Source: Rickettsiales bacterium
GTDB taxonomy: Bacteria > Pseudomonadota > Alphaproteobacteria > Rickettsiales > JAJNBL01
NCBI GenBank assembly: GCA_021156175.1
Contig: JAJNBL010000001.1
Span: forward strand, 1-64,000
DNA: 64,000 nucleotides
Direction of reading: 5' to 3'
Shown: piece after piece, positions 25,979 through 34,400 of the stretch
How the letters are laid out: every line of letters starts with the position of its first letter
How positions within the stretch are numbered: the first letter of the stretch is position 1
Program-made: the position numbers and the translations under genes
Notes under the pieces: generated by a model
Told to the model about the DNA's origin: nothing
Database searches by the model: none
Seen by the model: only the letters and a program-made list of their open reading frames with translations

Positions 25979-26997
25979 TATTTCTTTGTTATTTTGTCAA
26001 ATACACCGCCATCGTCGAAATGTTTTTTCTGGACGACTTTCCATCCACCAAAATCCACAATGGTGAGGAGATTGGTCTTAGGGAATTTACTTGCAAATTT
26101 TGCTGCCACTTCTTTATCGCTTGGGCGATAAAAATGTTTCGCAGCAAGTTCTTGCGCCTCTTTACTATAGAGGAAATTAATGTATTCGCGTGCAGCGTCA
26201 AGCGTACCTTTTTTGTTGGCAACTTTATCAACCACCGCTACAGGAGGTTCCGCAAGGATACTAATGGAAGGAACGACAATGTCAAATTGGCCTTTACCAA
26301 ATTCTTCCACAGCAAGGAAGGCTTCATTTTCCCAGGCAAGCAGTACGTCACCAATACCACGTTGTACGAAGGTGGTGGTAGAACCACGCGCACCGGTATC
26401 AAGCACAGGTACATTCGCGAAGAGTTTTTTCATAAACTCTTGGGTTTTTCCTTCATCATTATTGTTTTGCTTCAAGGCATAACCATAGGCTGCCAGGTAG
26501 TTCCAGCGCGCACCGCCCGATGTTTTTGGGTTTGGAGTTATCACTTGCACGCCCTCCTTCACGAGATCATTCCAATCTTTGATCTGCTTGGGGTTTCCTT
26601 TTTTCACAAGGAATACAATCGTGGAGGTGTAAGGTGAACTGTTGTGGGGAAAATTATTCTGCCATGTGGCTGGTAAAAGTTGCGCACGATCCGCAATCAC
26701 GTCGATATCATAAGCAAGTGCCAAGGTTACAACATCCGCTTGTAATCCATCAATCACGCCACGTGCCTGCTTTCCTGATCCGCCATGCGATTGTTTCACT
26801 TTCACATTTTGGCCGGTTTTTTCCTTCCAATGTTTGGTAAAAAGTACGTTATATTCCTCGTAGAATTCCCGAGTTGGGTCATAGGACACATTTAAAAGTT
26901 CAAGAGGTTTTTCGGCATGTACCGGCTTGCCAATCGTTAGTGCCAATCCAACCCCTAAAACCGTTAGTGTACTGATGAGTAATGTTTTTAGTTGCAT
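25978..26997 (-). CDS. sbp: Periplasmic sulfate/thiosulfate-binding protein
   Basis: A protein of about 339 residues with a signal peptide ending VHA. The mature part starts [20 protein letters not shown], the standard Sbp/CysP opening, and has [40 protein letters not shown] and [20 protein letters not shown], which form the anion pocket. I prefer the ATG at 26997 (MQLKTLL) because it gives a compact signal peptide; an ATG at 27009 adds four residues. Both lie within the palindrome at 26996-27012. It delivers sulfate to CysTWA. Confidence 0.93.
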   Translation of the reverse strand: MQLKTLLISTLTVLGVGLALTIGKPVHAEKPLELLNVSYDPTREFYEEYNVLFTKHWKEKTGQNVKVKQSHGGSGKQARGVIDGLQADVVTLALAYDIDVIADRAQLLPATWQNNFPHNSSPYTSTIVFLVKKGNPKQIKDWNDLVKEGVQVITPNPKTSGGARWNYLAAYGYALKQNNNDEGKTQEFMKKLFANVPVLDTGARGSTTTFVQRGIGDVLLAWENEAFLAVEEFGKGQFDIVVPSISILAEPPVAVVDKVANKKGTLDAAREYINFLYSKEAQELAAKHFYRPSDKEVAAKFASKFPKTNLLTIVDFGGWKVVQKKHFDDGGVFDKITKK

Positions 26998-27012
26998 AAT
27001 GATTCTCATTAT
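26996..27012. promoter_or_regulatory. Perfect palindrome over the sbp start codons
   Basis: ATAATGA-TTC-TCATTAT has two exact seven-base arms and covers both possible sbp start codons. It could be an operator for the importer genes (its shape recalls Fur-type AT-rich palindromes), or a weak hairpin affecting initiation. It lies 26 bases after the rrf2 stop. Confidence 0.4.
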
Positions 27013-27037
27013 AAATAGTTATTTTATACTAACCTAA

Positions 27038-27463
27038 TTATTTAGATACTATTCCCAAATTTGCTAAATCGCGGATCGATTTATTATCGAGAACACTAAC
27101 AATCGCATGACGTACTTCGACCATGACTTTTCGTATTGCACAAGCATTTTCATCCGGGCAATCATCGCATTTTTGATACGCGGTGACGCTGGCACAACGG
27201 ATTGGCGCAAGTGGCCCATCGATCCTACGTATCAAATCCCCCACCATGATTTCCGACGAAGGTTTTGCAAGAAAATAGCCTCCAAAAATTCCGCGTTTAC
27301 TATCTACAATGCCCTGATGCCGAAGTTCTTGCAAAATATTATCCAGAAATTTCTGCGGTACATCGGCTGTAGAAGCAATGCTTTTGCTCGCGAGCATTTT
27401 CTTCTCGTTCTTTGCTAAAACCATCAGCGCTCGCAGCGCATATTTGGCTTTCATGGATAGCAT
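27038..27463 (-). CDS. Rrf2-family regulator heading the sulfate importer operon
   Basis: A 141-residue winged-helix regulator (KAKYALRALMVLAKNEKKML; recognition segment VPQKFLDNILQELRHQGIV; wing SKRGIFGGYFLA). Four cysteines in IRCASVTAYQKCDDCPDENACAIRK-type spacing could bind an Fe-S cluster or sense thiol state. The number and spacing differ from IscR and NsrR. I chose the start at 27463, where GAGG lies seven bases upstream; MKAKYAL three codons later is also possible. Its place directly before sbp-cysTWA suggests control of sulfur uptake, as for CymR-like Rrf2 proteins. Confidence 0.88.
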   Translation of the reverse strand: MLSMKAKYALRALMVLAKNEKKMLASKSIASTADVPQKFLDNILQELRHQGIVDSKRGIFGGYFLAKPSSEIMVGDLIRRIDGPLAPIRCASVTAYQKCDDCPDENACAIRKVMVEVRHAIVSVLDNKSIRDLANLGIVSK

Positions 27464-27494
27464 CTGTTGCCTCAACCGCCAATACTCCACTAAA

Positions 27495-27523
27495 CTGATA
27501 GAGTATATACTCCACCAAGTCAA
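27495..27523 (-). promoter_or_regulatory. Promoter of the rrf2-sbp-cysTWA operon with embedded operator
   Basis: On the minus strand TTGACT (27523-27518) and TATCAG (27500-27495) stand 17 bases apart, a good sigma-70 arrangement. The spacer contains the perfect palindrome GAGTATATACTC (27501-27512), touching the -10. A dimeric repressor there would block transcription. The Rrf2 protein encoded immediately downstream is the obvious candidate, giving autoregulation. Confidence 0.65.
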
Positions 27524-27628
27524 TGGCAATTATACATTTGTGAATTTATGGGATAGTGAGGGGCACTATGTAGTACACGCATTGATTTCATAATTTCTTC
27601 CTTACACTTTTTCCTTTATAATTAAAAA

Positions 27629-29197
27629 ATGATGGGTCACTCTTATGAATCCAATTATGCTATTGAAAAACCCCGCATCATTATTGTCGGCGCGGGATTT
27701 GGGGGGTTATTTTGCGCCAAAGACCTAAAAAATGTTGATGCCCATATCACACTGATCGACCGACAAAATTATCATCTCTTCCAACCACTTCTTTACCAAG
27801 TTGCCACCGGATTCTTAGGCATGAATGATGTCGCCTTGCCGATCCGCAGCATGTTTCGGAGCCAACCGAACATTGATATAATTATGGCCGAAGTCTCGGG
27901 ATTAAACACCACAAAGCGCTGTGTACTTACCTCAAACGGAAATTACCCTTATGATTATCTGGTTCTGGCCACGGGCGCACGCTATCATTTCTTTGGACAT
28001 GAATCCTGGTCAGAACATGTACAGGTCTTAAAGACACTCGAAGATGCAATCGGGGTTCGTCAACGCATTTTACGTTCATTTGAACAAGCAGAATGGGAAA
28101 AAGACCCTGAAAAACGCAAAGAGCTTTTAACCTATATTATTATTGGAGGAGGCCCCACCGGAGTTGAAATGGCAGGGGCTATTGCAGATGCAATCAACTA
28201 TGCATTCAAACGCGAATTTCATCATATTGAACCCGCTGACACACGAATCATGATCTTGGAGTCTGCTCCTACTATTTTGGGCGGTATGCCACAAAATCTT
28301 TCCCTTTATGCACGGCGTGTTTTGGGAGAAAAGGGCGTAAGAATCGAATGCAACATCACAGTAAAAGACATCAAAAGCGGATGCGTCATCACCGACAAAG
28401 GAACCTTTTGCAGCCAAATGATTTTATGGGCAGCGGGCGTACGACCACTGCCCATTTCTGACTGGATTAATATAGAACCTGATAAGCGCGGCGCCATCCC
28501 GGTGTTAGATGATTTATCCATCATCGGGCATCGGGATATTTTCGCTATTGGTGACGCTGCTACCGTGATGCAAGACGGAAAACCCTTACCTGCACTCGCT
28601 GCGGTCGCAAGACAAGAAGGGATATACCTCGCACAGCTCCTCAAACACCGCCTCAACCGCAAGCCCTATAAATCCTTCTACTATCGTAATTATGGAACCA
28701 TGGCCACGATCGGTCGCAATGAAGCCATCGCAGATTTTGGATGGATTACCTTAAAAGGCTGGATTGCATGGGTAATCTGGGGGTTGGTGCATATATTCTT
28801 CCTGACAGGATTTCGCAATCGTACCGTGGTATTTTTTACTTGGCTCTGGACCTATCTTACTTACGGCATGGGAGCACGCATACTAATTGAGAATATCCCC
28901 TCTCCGATCTTTAGCATGACATCTTCCGAAGAATCCATGTCCCCTCCTCCCTCCCCGGCCTATGATGAGAAACGTAAAGCAGCCGAATACGGAAATACGC
29001 TTAACCAATTGCAGCATGATATTGATACGGGAAAAACATATGATAAAGTTGCAGCCCCCGATCCCGCTGCTGCACCACTGGGTACCGATGATGAAGCAGC
29101 AGGAACATCCCCCGATCCTAAATTAGTGAAGGAAACGCGGGAGCGGGAAACGAATCGAATCCCCTTACGCAAGAAAAAACGCTTACTCCCTTTTTAG
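27629..29197 (+). CDS. ndh: Type II NADH:quinone oxidoreductase (NDH-2)
   Basis: A 522-residue flavoenzyme passing electrons from NADH to quinone without pumping protons. The FAD site is IIIVGAGFGGLFCAKDL, the NADH site YIIIGGGPTGVEMAGAI, and IFAIGDAATV and ALAAVARQEG are conserved. A membrane-associating helical region lies at about 372-415 (WIAWVIWGLVHIFFLTGFRN). The C-terminal 90 residues, after the usual end near residue 430, are a polar, proline-rich and basic extension (ending RKKKRLLPF) not typical of NDH-2. With the alternative oxidase at 11785 it would give a non-pumping respiratory path. Its 3' end overlaps the hemerythrin gene by 15 bases. Confidence 0.93.
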   Translation: MMGHSYESNYAIEKPRIIIVGAGFGGLFCAKDLKNVDAHITLIDRQNYHLFQPLLYQVATGFLGMNDVALPIRSMFRSQPNIDIIMAEVSGLNTTKRCVLTSNGNYPYDYLVLATGARYHFFGHESWSEHVQVLKTLEDAIGVRQRILRSFEQAEWEKDPEKRKELLTYIIIGGGPTGVEMAGAIADAINYAFKREFHHIEPADTRIMILESAPTILGGMPQNLSLYARRVLGEKGVRIECNITVKDIKSGCVITDKGTFCSQMILWAAGVRPLPISDWINIEPDKRGAIPVLDDLSIIGHRDIFAIGDAATVMQDGKPLPALAAVARQEGIYLAQLLKHRLNRKPYKSFYYRNYGTMATIGRNEAIADFGWITLKGWIAWVIWGLVHIFFLTGFRNRTVVFFTWLWTYLTYGMGARILIENIPSPIFSMTSSEESMSPPPSPAYDEKRKAAEYGNTLNQLQHDIDTGKTYDKVAAPDPAAAPLGTDDEAAGTSPDPKLVKETRERETNRIPLRKKKRLLPF

Positions 29198-29671
29198 CGC
29201 TTCTTTCACTTTGCGTGCCATGACCGTGAACGGATTTTCCATACTCAATTTTCCCTTCTCTTCCATCATATGGATGGCAATATCTTCAGCTTCTTGTGCA
29301 GAAAAGTTAGCTTCCACCAAATCAAACAATTCGGTTTCTTCGCGCCGAACATGCTCTTCAACAATATCACCAAGCTCCCGGATTTTTTCCATCCACAGCG
29401 CATCATGGGAAGAAGTAAACTGAATATCCATCAACAAATGCTCAATTTCGTGATGATCCTCAACAGAGTCTTTGATGATGGAGTCATTTCTTATGCGTTC
29501 ACGCAGTGGGCGATAAACGGCTTCCTCTTCCGCCTTGCTATGCACAATCAATTCCATACGTAAGTAACTGAATAAATCCCTGCGCCGATCAGGATCTGAC
29601 ACTCTTTCAATGGCATCCAACGTCTTGAGAACCAAGCGGTGATCTGCCTTTAACATATCATATATAATCAT
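29183..29671 (-). CDS. Hemerythrin HHE-domain protein
   Basis: A 162-residue four-helix protein with di-iron ligands spread as expected: ADHRLVL, IVHSKAEEEAVY, DHHEIEHLL and VEEHVRREETELFD. Bacterial hemerythrin-like proteins bind O2, NO or handle iron and oxidative stress. No extra domain is fused. It is convergent with NDH-2 and its start region faces the ElaB-like gene across 250 bases. Confidence 0.92.
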   Translation of the reverse strand: MIIYDMLKADHRLVLKTLDAIERVSDPDRRRDLFSYLRMELIVHSKAEEEAVYRPLRERIRNDSIIKDSVEDHHEIEHLLMDIQFTSSHDALWMEKIRELGDIVEEHVRREETELFDLVEANFSAQEAEDIAIHMMEEKGKLSMENPFTVMARKVKEALKRE

Positions 29672-29921
29672 GGCTTTTATCCTTATTTTAAAAGGTTTTT
29701 GAACCCTCGCGAAGAACCCTTATGCTTGAATAAAACCCATCAACATTCCATTAGAAAAAGATATTCCTCAGTCCCCAAATTGTTCCGTTTTATCTTTGAA
29801 TACATTTTTTATGCCTTAAACCTCATCACCGCATATCAAACTCACACAACACACTGCATGGTAGTAAGTAGTGCTTCAAGGAAGAACCTCGAGCATAACT
29901 AAAATCAGGATGGAGTTGTTT

Positions 29922-30230
29922 ATGGCTACGGCAGAACAAGAAATTAAAATGCTTAAAAAAGATTTGAGCAATCTTAAAGATGCAATGCGGGATAAGCTTG
30001 CCGAACTAACATCGGATGGAGGCGGTTACATTCCGCAAATCAAAGAAGACTTTCAGGAGCTTGCACAACAGGCAGGAAAAGAGGCGCGCAGTCTTTTTAA
30101 CAATACCCAGAAACAATTCTCGGATGCAACACATGCATGCGAAGAAACAATTAAGGAGCACCCATTCCGCACCTCCGCGCTCATCTTTATGAGCGGCGCT
30201 CTCCTCGCAACACTCCTTCGGAGAAAATAA
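29922..30230 (+). CDS. ElaB/YqjD-like DUF883 membrane-anchored protein
   Basis: A 102-residue protein: a long amphipathic helix (EQEIKMLKKDLSNLKDAMRD, QLAQQAGKEARSLFN-like), then the conserved ETIKEHPFRTSALIFMSGAL and a C-terminal transmembrane segment ending LLRRK. E. coli relatives (YqjD, ElaB) are tail-anchored proteins of stationary phase that bind ribosomes or protect against oxidative stress. I chose the ATG at 29922, with GGAG six bases upstream. The stop overlaps the start of the next gene by one base. Confidence 0.88.
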   Translation: MATAEQEIKMLKKDLSNLKDAMRDKLAELTSDGGGYIPQIKEDFQELAQQAGKEARSLFNNTQKQFSDATHACEETIKEHPFRTSALIFMSGALLATLLRRK

Positions 30231-30631
30231 TGCCTGAAGGATTATTGGCATTTGTTAAGAGGGCATTGCTTGTGGCTATTGAGCAGGCACTCCCCAGACA
30301 GCCATCTCTCTCAAGCTTAATAAAAAATGTGAGGTGTGTACTGCTCGCGATTATCGTCACAGGAGTACTCATTGCATTTCTCATTTTGTTTGCCTGTTTT
30401 GGGATTTATCAACTCCTAATCTATGAGGGATTATCGCTTATGACCGCACTTTTTATCTCGACATTTCTACTTTTTTCCTTTTTGCTTATAAGTCTTGTCA
30501 TTGCGCAGCAATGTGTTGCCCAGGCAGAGAAAAGTGAGCAAGCAGATCAAACTCCTTTCATCGATAACAGTAAGATCGCAGCATGGGAATCCGCCATTAA
30601 CTCCTTCATTGAGGGGGTACGAGAAAAGTAG
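30230..30631 (+). CDS. Small membrane protein downstream of the ElaB-like gene (YqjE-like)
   Basis: A 133-residue protein with two predicted transmembrane helices (about 37-62 and 66-92) and a polar C-terminal tail. The E. coli gene following yqjD is yqjE, a two-helix membrane protein of similar size and position; I infer equivalence from order and topology rather than clear sequence identity. Translation is coupled to the previous gene. Confidence 0.65.
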   Translation: MPEGLLAFVKRALLVAIEQALPRQPSLSSLIKNVRCVLLAIIVTGVLIAFLILFACFGIYQLLIYEGLSLMTALFISTFLLFSFLLISLVIAQQCVAQAEKSEQADQTPFIDNSKIAAWESAINSFIEGVREK

Positions 30632-30671
30632 TTCTCGGCTTATCAACAGCTAACATGAAAGGAAAAAACCC

Positions 30672-31709
30672 ATGAAGCAATATACAATGAATCAGAAAAG
30701 AATGGCTGTTCGTACGGCAGCATTCTTATTGATATTGGGGTTTTCTTCTTCAGCAGAAGCACGCGAACGCTCTTATAATGATACGAATATCAAGGACGAT
30801 AAGTTTATTTTCAGCGCAACGTTAGAGAATGATCTTTTCGCAGGCCGTGATGACGGATACACTAACGGCGTACGTTTTGCATGGCTATCGCCTGAGAAAG
30901 AAATTCCCGGATGGATTGAAGAAAGCTCGCATATCATTCCACTCTCGAACCCACAAGGGCACAAACGTTATACTTTCTCACTTGGGCAGGCCATGTTTGC
31001 TCCCGATAATCTTCACCGTACAGACCTAATTCGGGAGGATCGTCCTTACGCAGGCTTCACCTATGGAAGTGTCGGATTAGTCACCGACTCGGGAAACCGT
31101 TTGGATAATTTCCAACTCACATTAGGTGTCGTAGGCCCTTCTTCCAAAGCTGAAGAATCACAAAAAATTGTACACCATGTGGTCGGCAGCCCGCATCCTA
31201 TGGGCTGGCACCACCAGCTAAAAGACGAGCCCGGCATCATGTTATCCTATGAACGCATATGGCGAAACATTTATGATATCACTCCGACCGGTTGGGGCCT
31301 TGATATCGACCCACATATTCGCGGCGATCTCGGGAACGTTTTTACCGATATTGCCACCGGTATCACAATGCGGATCGGCTATGATTTACCCTCTGATTAC
31401 GGACCACCGCTCATCCGTCCGAATCTTCCGGGTTCTGACTTTTTTGTTCCTACCAAAAAAGTGGGATGGTACGTCTTTGGTGGTGTAGAAGGCGCCGCGG
31501 TCGCACAAAATATTTTTCTCGATGGAAACACCTGGAAAAGCAGCCACCACGTAGATAAGAAGCCTTTCATCGGCAGCGCTCAAGCGGGCATCGCGCTGAC
31601 ATACAAGAATGCACGTATTGCTTATACGCACATCTTCCGTACCAAGGAATTTGACGGGCAAAGCCGTGCTGATCAATTCGGCGGGATCAATGTTTCTTTC
31701 CGATATTAG
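30672..31709 (+). CDS. lpxR: LpxR-family outer-membrane lipid A deacylase
   Basis: A 345-residue outer-membrane beta-barrel with a signal peptide ending AEA. Conserved LpxR blocks are ATLENDLFAGRDDGYTNGVR (active-site Asn/Asp), EDRPYAGFTYGSVGLV, GPSSKAEESQKIVHHVVGS and MGWHHQLKDEPGIMLSYER (His and Glu of the active site). LpxR removes the 3'-acyloxyacyl chain from lipid A, using Ca2+, and can weaken TLR4 recognition. The last residue is an aromatic (FRY), as barrel proteins require. Other members of the DUF2219 family are uncharacterised. Confidence 0.9.
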   Translation: MKQYTMNQKRMAVRTAAFLLILGFSSSAEARERSYNDTNIKDDKFIFSATLENDLFAGRDDGYTNGVRFAWLSPEKEIPGWIEESSHIIPLSNPQGHKRYTFSLGQAMFAPDNLHRTDLIREDRPYAGFTYGSVGLVTDSGNRLDNFQLTLGVVGPSSKAEESQKIVHHVVGSPHPMGWHHQLKDEPGIMLSYERIWRNIYDITPTGWGLDIDPHIRGDLGNVFTDIATGITMRIGYDLPSDYGPPLIRPNLPGSDFFVPTKKVGWYVFGGVEGAAVAQNIFLDGNTWKSSHHVDKKPFIGSAQAGIALTYKNARIAYTHIFRTKEFDGQSRADQFGGINVSFRY

Positions 31710-31769
31710 CTAGGGGAGGGCTAGGCCTAATTATTATTTTGCATGTGAGGAGGAGGGGAAAATATCCTT

Positions 31770-31967
31770 ATGTTACGCTTATCTTTTGTATTTCTTATAC
31801 TATCGCTGATGACAGGATTCATCGGTTTTGGAGGGTTTTTTACGCATATTATTATCTACTATGCACAATTCGTATCGTTTATCCTTTTCCTGCTCGTTAT
31901 CTTAGCGCTAATATTAGGCGCGGTAGATTGGCGAAGAGGTGAAGGAAAAAAATCTCATAACCACTAG
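31770..31967 (+). CDS. Small hydrophobic protein, DUF1328/UPF0391 family
   Basis: A 65-residue protein with two transmembrane helices: LRLSFVFLILSLMTGFIGFG and FVSFILFLLVILALILGAVD, then a basic tail. This is the YtjA-type pattern. AGGAGGGG precedes the ATG. The function is unknown; relatives are often found in stress-induced gene groups. Confidence 0.8.
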   Translation: MLRLSFVFLILSLMTGFIGFGGFFTHIIIYYAQFVSFILFLLVILALILGAVDWRRGEGKKSHNH

Positions 31968-32061
31968 TGCATATCATCATGCTGACTAACATATGAGGCC
32001 TCGCGCCCCTTATGCCATTCTCCGCATGGAGAATTTATGCATTCCCGCAGATCATACAAAA

Positions 32062-32083
32062 GATGGGTTTTTCTGAACCCATC
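32062..32083. terminator. Hairpin between the DUF1328 gene and the 45-residue ORF
   Basis: GATGGGTT and AACCCATC are exact arms around a six-base loop (TTTCTG). A short T-containing run (ATCTGTTTAA) follows, so it may terminate the DUF1328 transcript. It could also be a leader hairpin of the small gene starting at 32122. Confidence 0.4.
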
Positions 32084-32121
32084 ATCTGTTTAACCCATCA
32101 TCGTTATAATGGAGATTCATC

Positions 32122-32259
32122 ATGACCAAAGAGACAAAACCATCCCAAGGCACTCAGAACAATAAAGGCTCCAAATCCAATGAGCGGAGCAAGAATAAAC
32201 AGAACAATATGCCAGAAGATAAGAACATTACTCCGATGGAACATTCTGAAGAAGAATAA
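32122..32259 (+). CDS. 45-residue polar, disordered small protein
   Basis: An ATG with GGAG eight bases upstream opens a 45-codon frame. The protein (MTKETKPSQGTQNNKGSKSN and onward) is almost all N, K, S, Q and E, with no hydrophobic core, and ends in MEHSEEE. Such composition resembles small stress-related hydrophilic proteins. The good ribosome site and clean spacing to both neighbours support it. I do not recognise a family. Confidence 0.6.
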   Translation: MTKETKPSQGTQNNKGSKSNERSKNKQNNMPEDKNITPMEHSEEE

Positions 32260-32425
32260 GCTAGACACCTTGTAATAAAGGAGTTTCCGGTTATCTCCTA
32301 TTCATTTAGAAACCGGACTTCTTTCCTCATACAGATTTTTTATACAAGCACAACCTACCTCTAATTGTATCCTTATCCCGTATACGGCAAGCTTCTGTAA
32401 TAACGTTATTATGGAGGGTTGCATC

Positions 32426-32758
32426 ATGAGAAATGGATACGAACTGTACAGCGAACCAAATGATTCCATGCAAGCATATATCTACAGCAACGTCGCCGAT
32501 GTTTCTGATCTCAAACGTATCTTTAGCACCCTACGACGAGATGTAGAGCATGCCGCATCACGCGCCATACTCACAAGCCTCTACCGCCGCGCTATCTATG
32601 TCATCGCACTGCTTTCTACCAGCGCATGGGAAAAACGTTTTGGCAATAACATCATTGCCTTACAAAAAATAGGGCGGGACGAGTTCAACAGAACCATTCG
32701 CGCCATCAATTTGCACGCAAAACGGATTGGCACGAATCCAAACTATTCGGAATATTAG
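32426..32758 (+). CDS. Hypothetical helical protein
   Basis: A 110-residue protein with no signal peptide. The centre, DVSDLKRIFSTLRRDVEHAA and TSLYRRAIYVIALLSTSAWE, is helical and basic, and I see no clear membrane span. GGAGGG about ten bases before the ATG at 32426 supports this start. It is followed after 40 bases by the OB-fold gene. No family recognised. Confidence 0.6.
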   Translation: MRNGYELYSEPNDSMQAYIYSNVADVSDLKRIFSTLRRDVEHAASRAILTSLYRRAIYVIALLSTSAWEKRFGNNIIALQKIGRDEFNRTIRAINLHAKRIGTNPNYSEY

Positions 32759-32798
32759 AAGTAGAAAATTTTTGGAAAACATACGAAAGGAGAATGTT

Positions 32799-33512
32799 AT
32801 GAAAACGATTACACGCTACTTGAGCGCAATTATACTTACCCTGCTCGTCATAGTACCTAATGCCTATGCGAAAAAAAATGAAACCCCTCCTCCGGCAAAC
32901 AATGGAGGAGCAAAAGTCGTATCGCAAAAAGAACCCAAAGACGATGCCTACATCACCTTATCTGGAAAGGTCGCAAAAATTCCAGCAGCGTCGAAATTTG
33001 ACTTAGACTACGGCGGCAAGACCATTCGAGTAAACACCAAAGCCCATTGGCCAGATCTTTTCGAAAAAGATGCACTCGAGATTCTTAAACCTGGAGATAG
33101 CGTCACCGTCACCGGTATCGTCAATGACCATTTCTTTACCAAAAAAGAAATCGATGCCTTAAGCATCGAGCATAAAGGAACGAAATACACACGCACTTAT
33201 TGGCACGAAGCGTATGATATTACCAAACCTGGATTCTGGTCCTATTACGGCTGGAGGGGAACGGCTTACGATAAAGGCATCAGCCTTTCAGGCCGCGTCG
33301 GACGGGTGATTGATGCCAATAAATTTGAACTTGATTATGGCAATGGCATCATCAAAGTCGATGCCCACAATGTCAGCGTCCCTGAGAAGACGGCGCTGGA
33401 AGCCGGCGACCATGTCACCGTATATGGCGAAATAACCGACCACTGGTTTAAAGACCGCGATATTACCGCGGATTACATTGTGCGTTCTGCGTATTTCCCG
33501 AAGCGCAATTAA
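32799..33512 (+). CDS. Exported protein with two tandem OB-fold repeats
   Basis: A 237-residue protein with a signal peptide ending AYA. After a Pro/Asn-rich linker come two homologous halves: ITLSGKVAKIPAASKFDLDY with LKPGDSVTVTGIVNDHFFTK, and ISLSGRVGRVIDANKFELDY with LEAGDHVTVYGEITDHWFKD. Each resembles the small OB-fold domains of periplasmic BOF/YgiW-type proteins. It may bind ligands or cations in the periplasm. AAAGGAGA lies before the chosen ATG; the upstream frame overlaps the previous gene. Confidence 0.75.
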   Translation: MKTITRYLSAIILTLLVIVPNAYAKKNETPPPANNGGAKVVSQKEPKDDAYITLSGKVAKIPAASKFDLDYGGKTIRVNTKAHWPDLFEKDALEILKPGDSVTVTGIVNDHFFTKKEIDALSIEHKGTKYTRTYWHEAYDITKPGFWSYYGWRGTAYDKGISLSGRVGRVIDANKFELDYGNGIIKVDAHNVSVPEKTALEAGDHVTVYGEITDHWFKDRDITADYIVRSAYFPKRN

Positions 33513-33525
33513 CGAAGGAAACTCC

Positions 33526-34035
33526 ATGACCCGTAACCAGAAACTTACATGGGTATTGGTATGTGATAGCAGCAAGGCAAAACTTTTTATCAACCGCAGC
33601 GCACGTGATGGACTCCATGAAATTAACGAGGAATTCCATCCAATACCCAAAACGTCCGAACTGATTACCGATCAGCCTGGACAGAGTCCACACCATACAC
33701 CAGGAGATAGCTTTCTTTCGTATCACGCTTTTAATCCTCCGACAGATCCTCGGGTTCATGAAAAGAAAGCATTTCTTCGGCACGTAGCAGAAAAAATAAA
33801 TCGGCGGGAAAAAGCAATATCCCGCCTGGTGATTATCGCTCCGCCTAAAGCGTTGAATATACTGCGGGAGGCAATATCTCCGAATCTAAAACAGAAAATT
33901 ATCGGCGAAATTGCGAAGGACCTCACGCATGAAACCGAGACAACACTGCCCCAATTCCTTAAAGAACATATGCGGATATATGATCCGCTCCATGATTTTA
34001 CAACGCCAGGCCGGCATCGCATAGAAAAGAGGTAA
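33526..34035 (+). CDS. Host-attachment family protein (baeRF-like)
   Basis: A 169-residue soluble protein: TWVLVCDSSKAKLFIN at the N-terminus, FLRHVAEKINRREKAISRLV and LVIIAPPKALNILREAISPN are the blocks of the 'host attachment' family (PF10116), related in fold to release-factor eRF1 domain 2. The name comes from a plant-attachment phenotype in Agrobacterium; the biochemical role is unclear. I chose the ATG at 33526 after GAAGGAAA. It is two bases from the next gene. Confidence 0.88.
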   Translation: MTRNQKLTWVLVCDSSKAKLFINRSARDGLHEINEEFHPIPKTSELITDQPGQSPHHTPGDSFLSYHAFNPPTDPRVHEKKAFLRHVAEKINRREKAISRLVIIAPPKALNILREAISPNLKQKIIGEIAKDLTHETETTLPQFLKEHMRIYDPLHDFTTPGRHRIEKR

Positions 34036-34037
34036 CT

Positions 34038-34388
34038 ATGACAACCGTACACCAAGAAGCAATTAACGCATGTCAGGAATGCCACTTTACCTGCCTAGAA
34101 GCCCTCGCGTTACATGGTGATGAAAAAGGCGGAAAGCAGCTTTCATCCCAACATATTAAACGCATGATGGCCTGTATAATAATTTCTGAAACCACCGCAA
34201 ACATGCTGACCATCCATGCGCCGCTTATCGACCAACTTTGCGAATTATGCGCCCGCCTCTGTGAACAATGCGCAACCAGCTGTAAAGCAATTGAACTCGA
34301 AAGCATGACTCATTGTGTCGCTTCTTGCCAACGCTGTGCCAAGGCCTGCTACGAAGAGAGTTATCGGATCAAACACGCGGCTTCCTGA
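34038..34388 (+). CDS. Cys-rich four-helix copper-storage-like protein (Csp3/DUF326)
   Basis: A 116-residue cytoplasmic protein with 13 cysteines in a helical periodicity: ACQECHFTCLEA, LCELCARLCEQCATSCKAIE and HCVASCQRCAKACYEE. This matches the four-helix bundles of the Csp family, which store many Cu(I) ions on Cys lining the bundle core. There is no signal peptide, so it is of the cytosolic Csp3 type. No copper exporter or CueR-like gene is adjacent. Confidence 0.88.
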   Translation: MTTVHQEAINACQECHFTCLEALALHGDEKGGKQLSSQHIKRMMACIIISETTANMLTIHAPLIDQLCELCARLCEQCATSCKAIELESMTHCVASCQRCAKACYEESYRIKHAAS

Positions 34389-34400
34389 GCGGAGGAAATA

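Noticed and set aside
29699-29902. Plus-strand frame of 67 codons between the hemerythrin and ElaB-like genes
   Set aside because: No ribosome site, no motif, and it runs into the leader of the ElaB-like gene.
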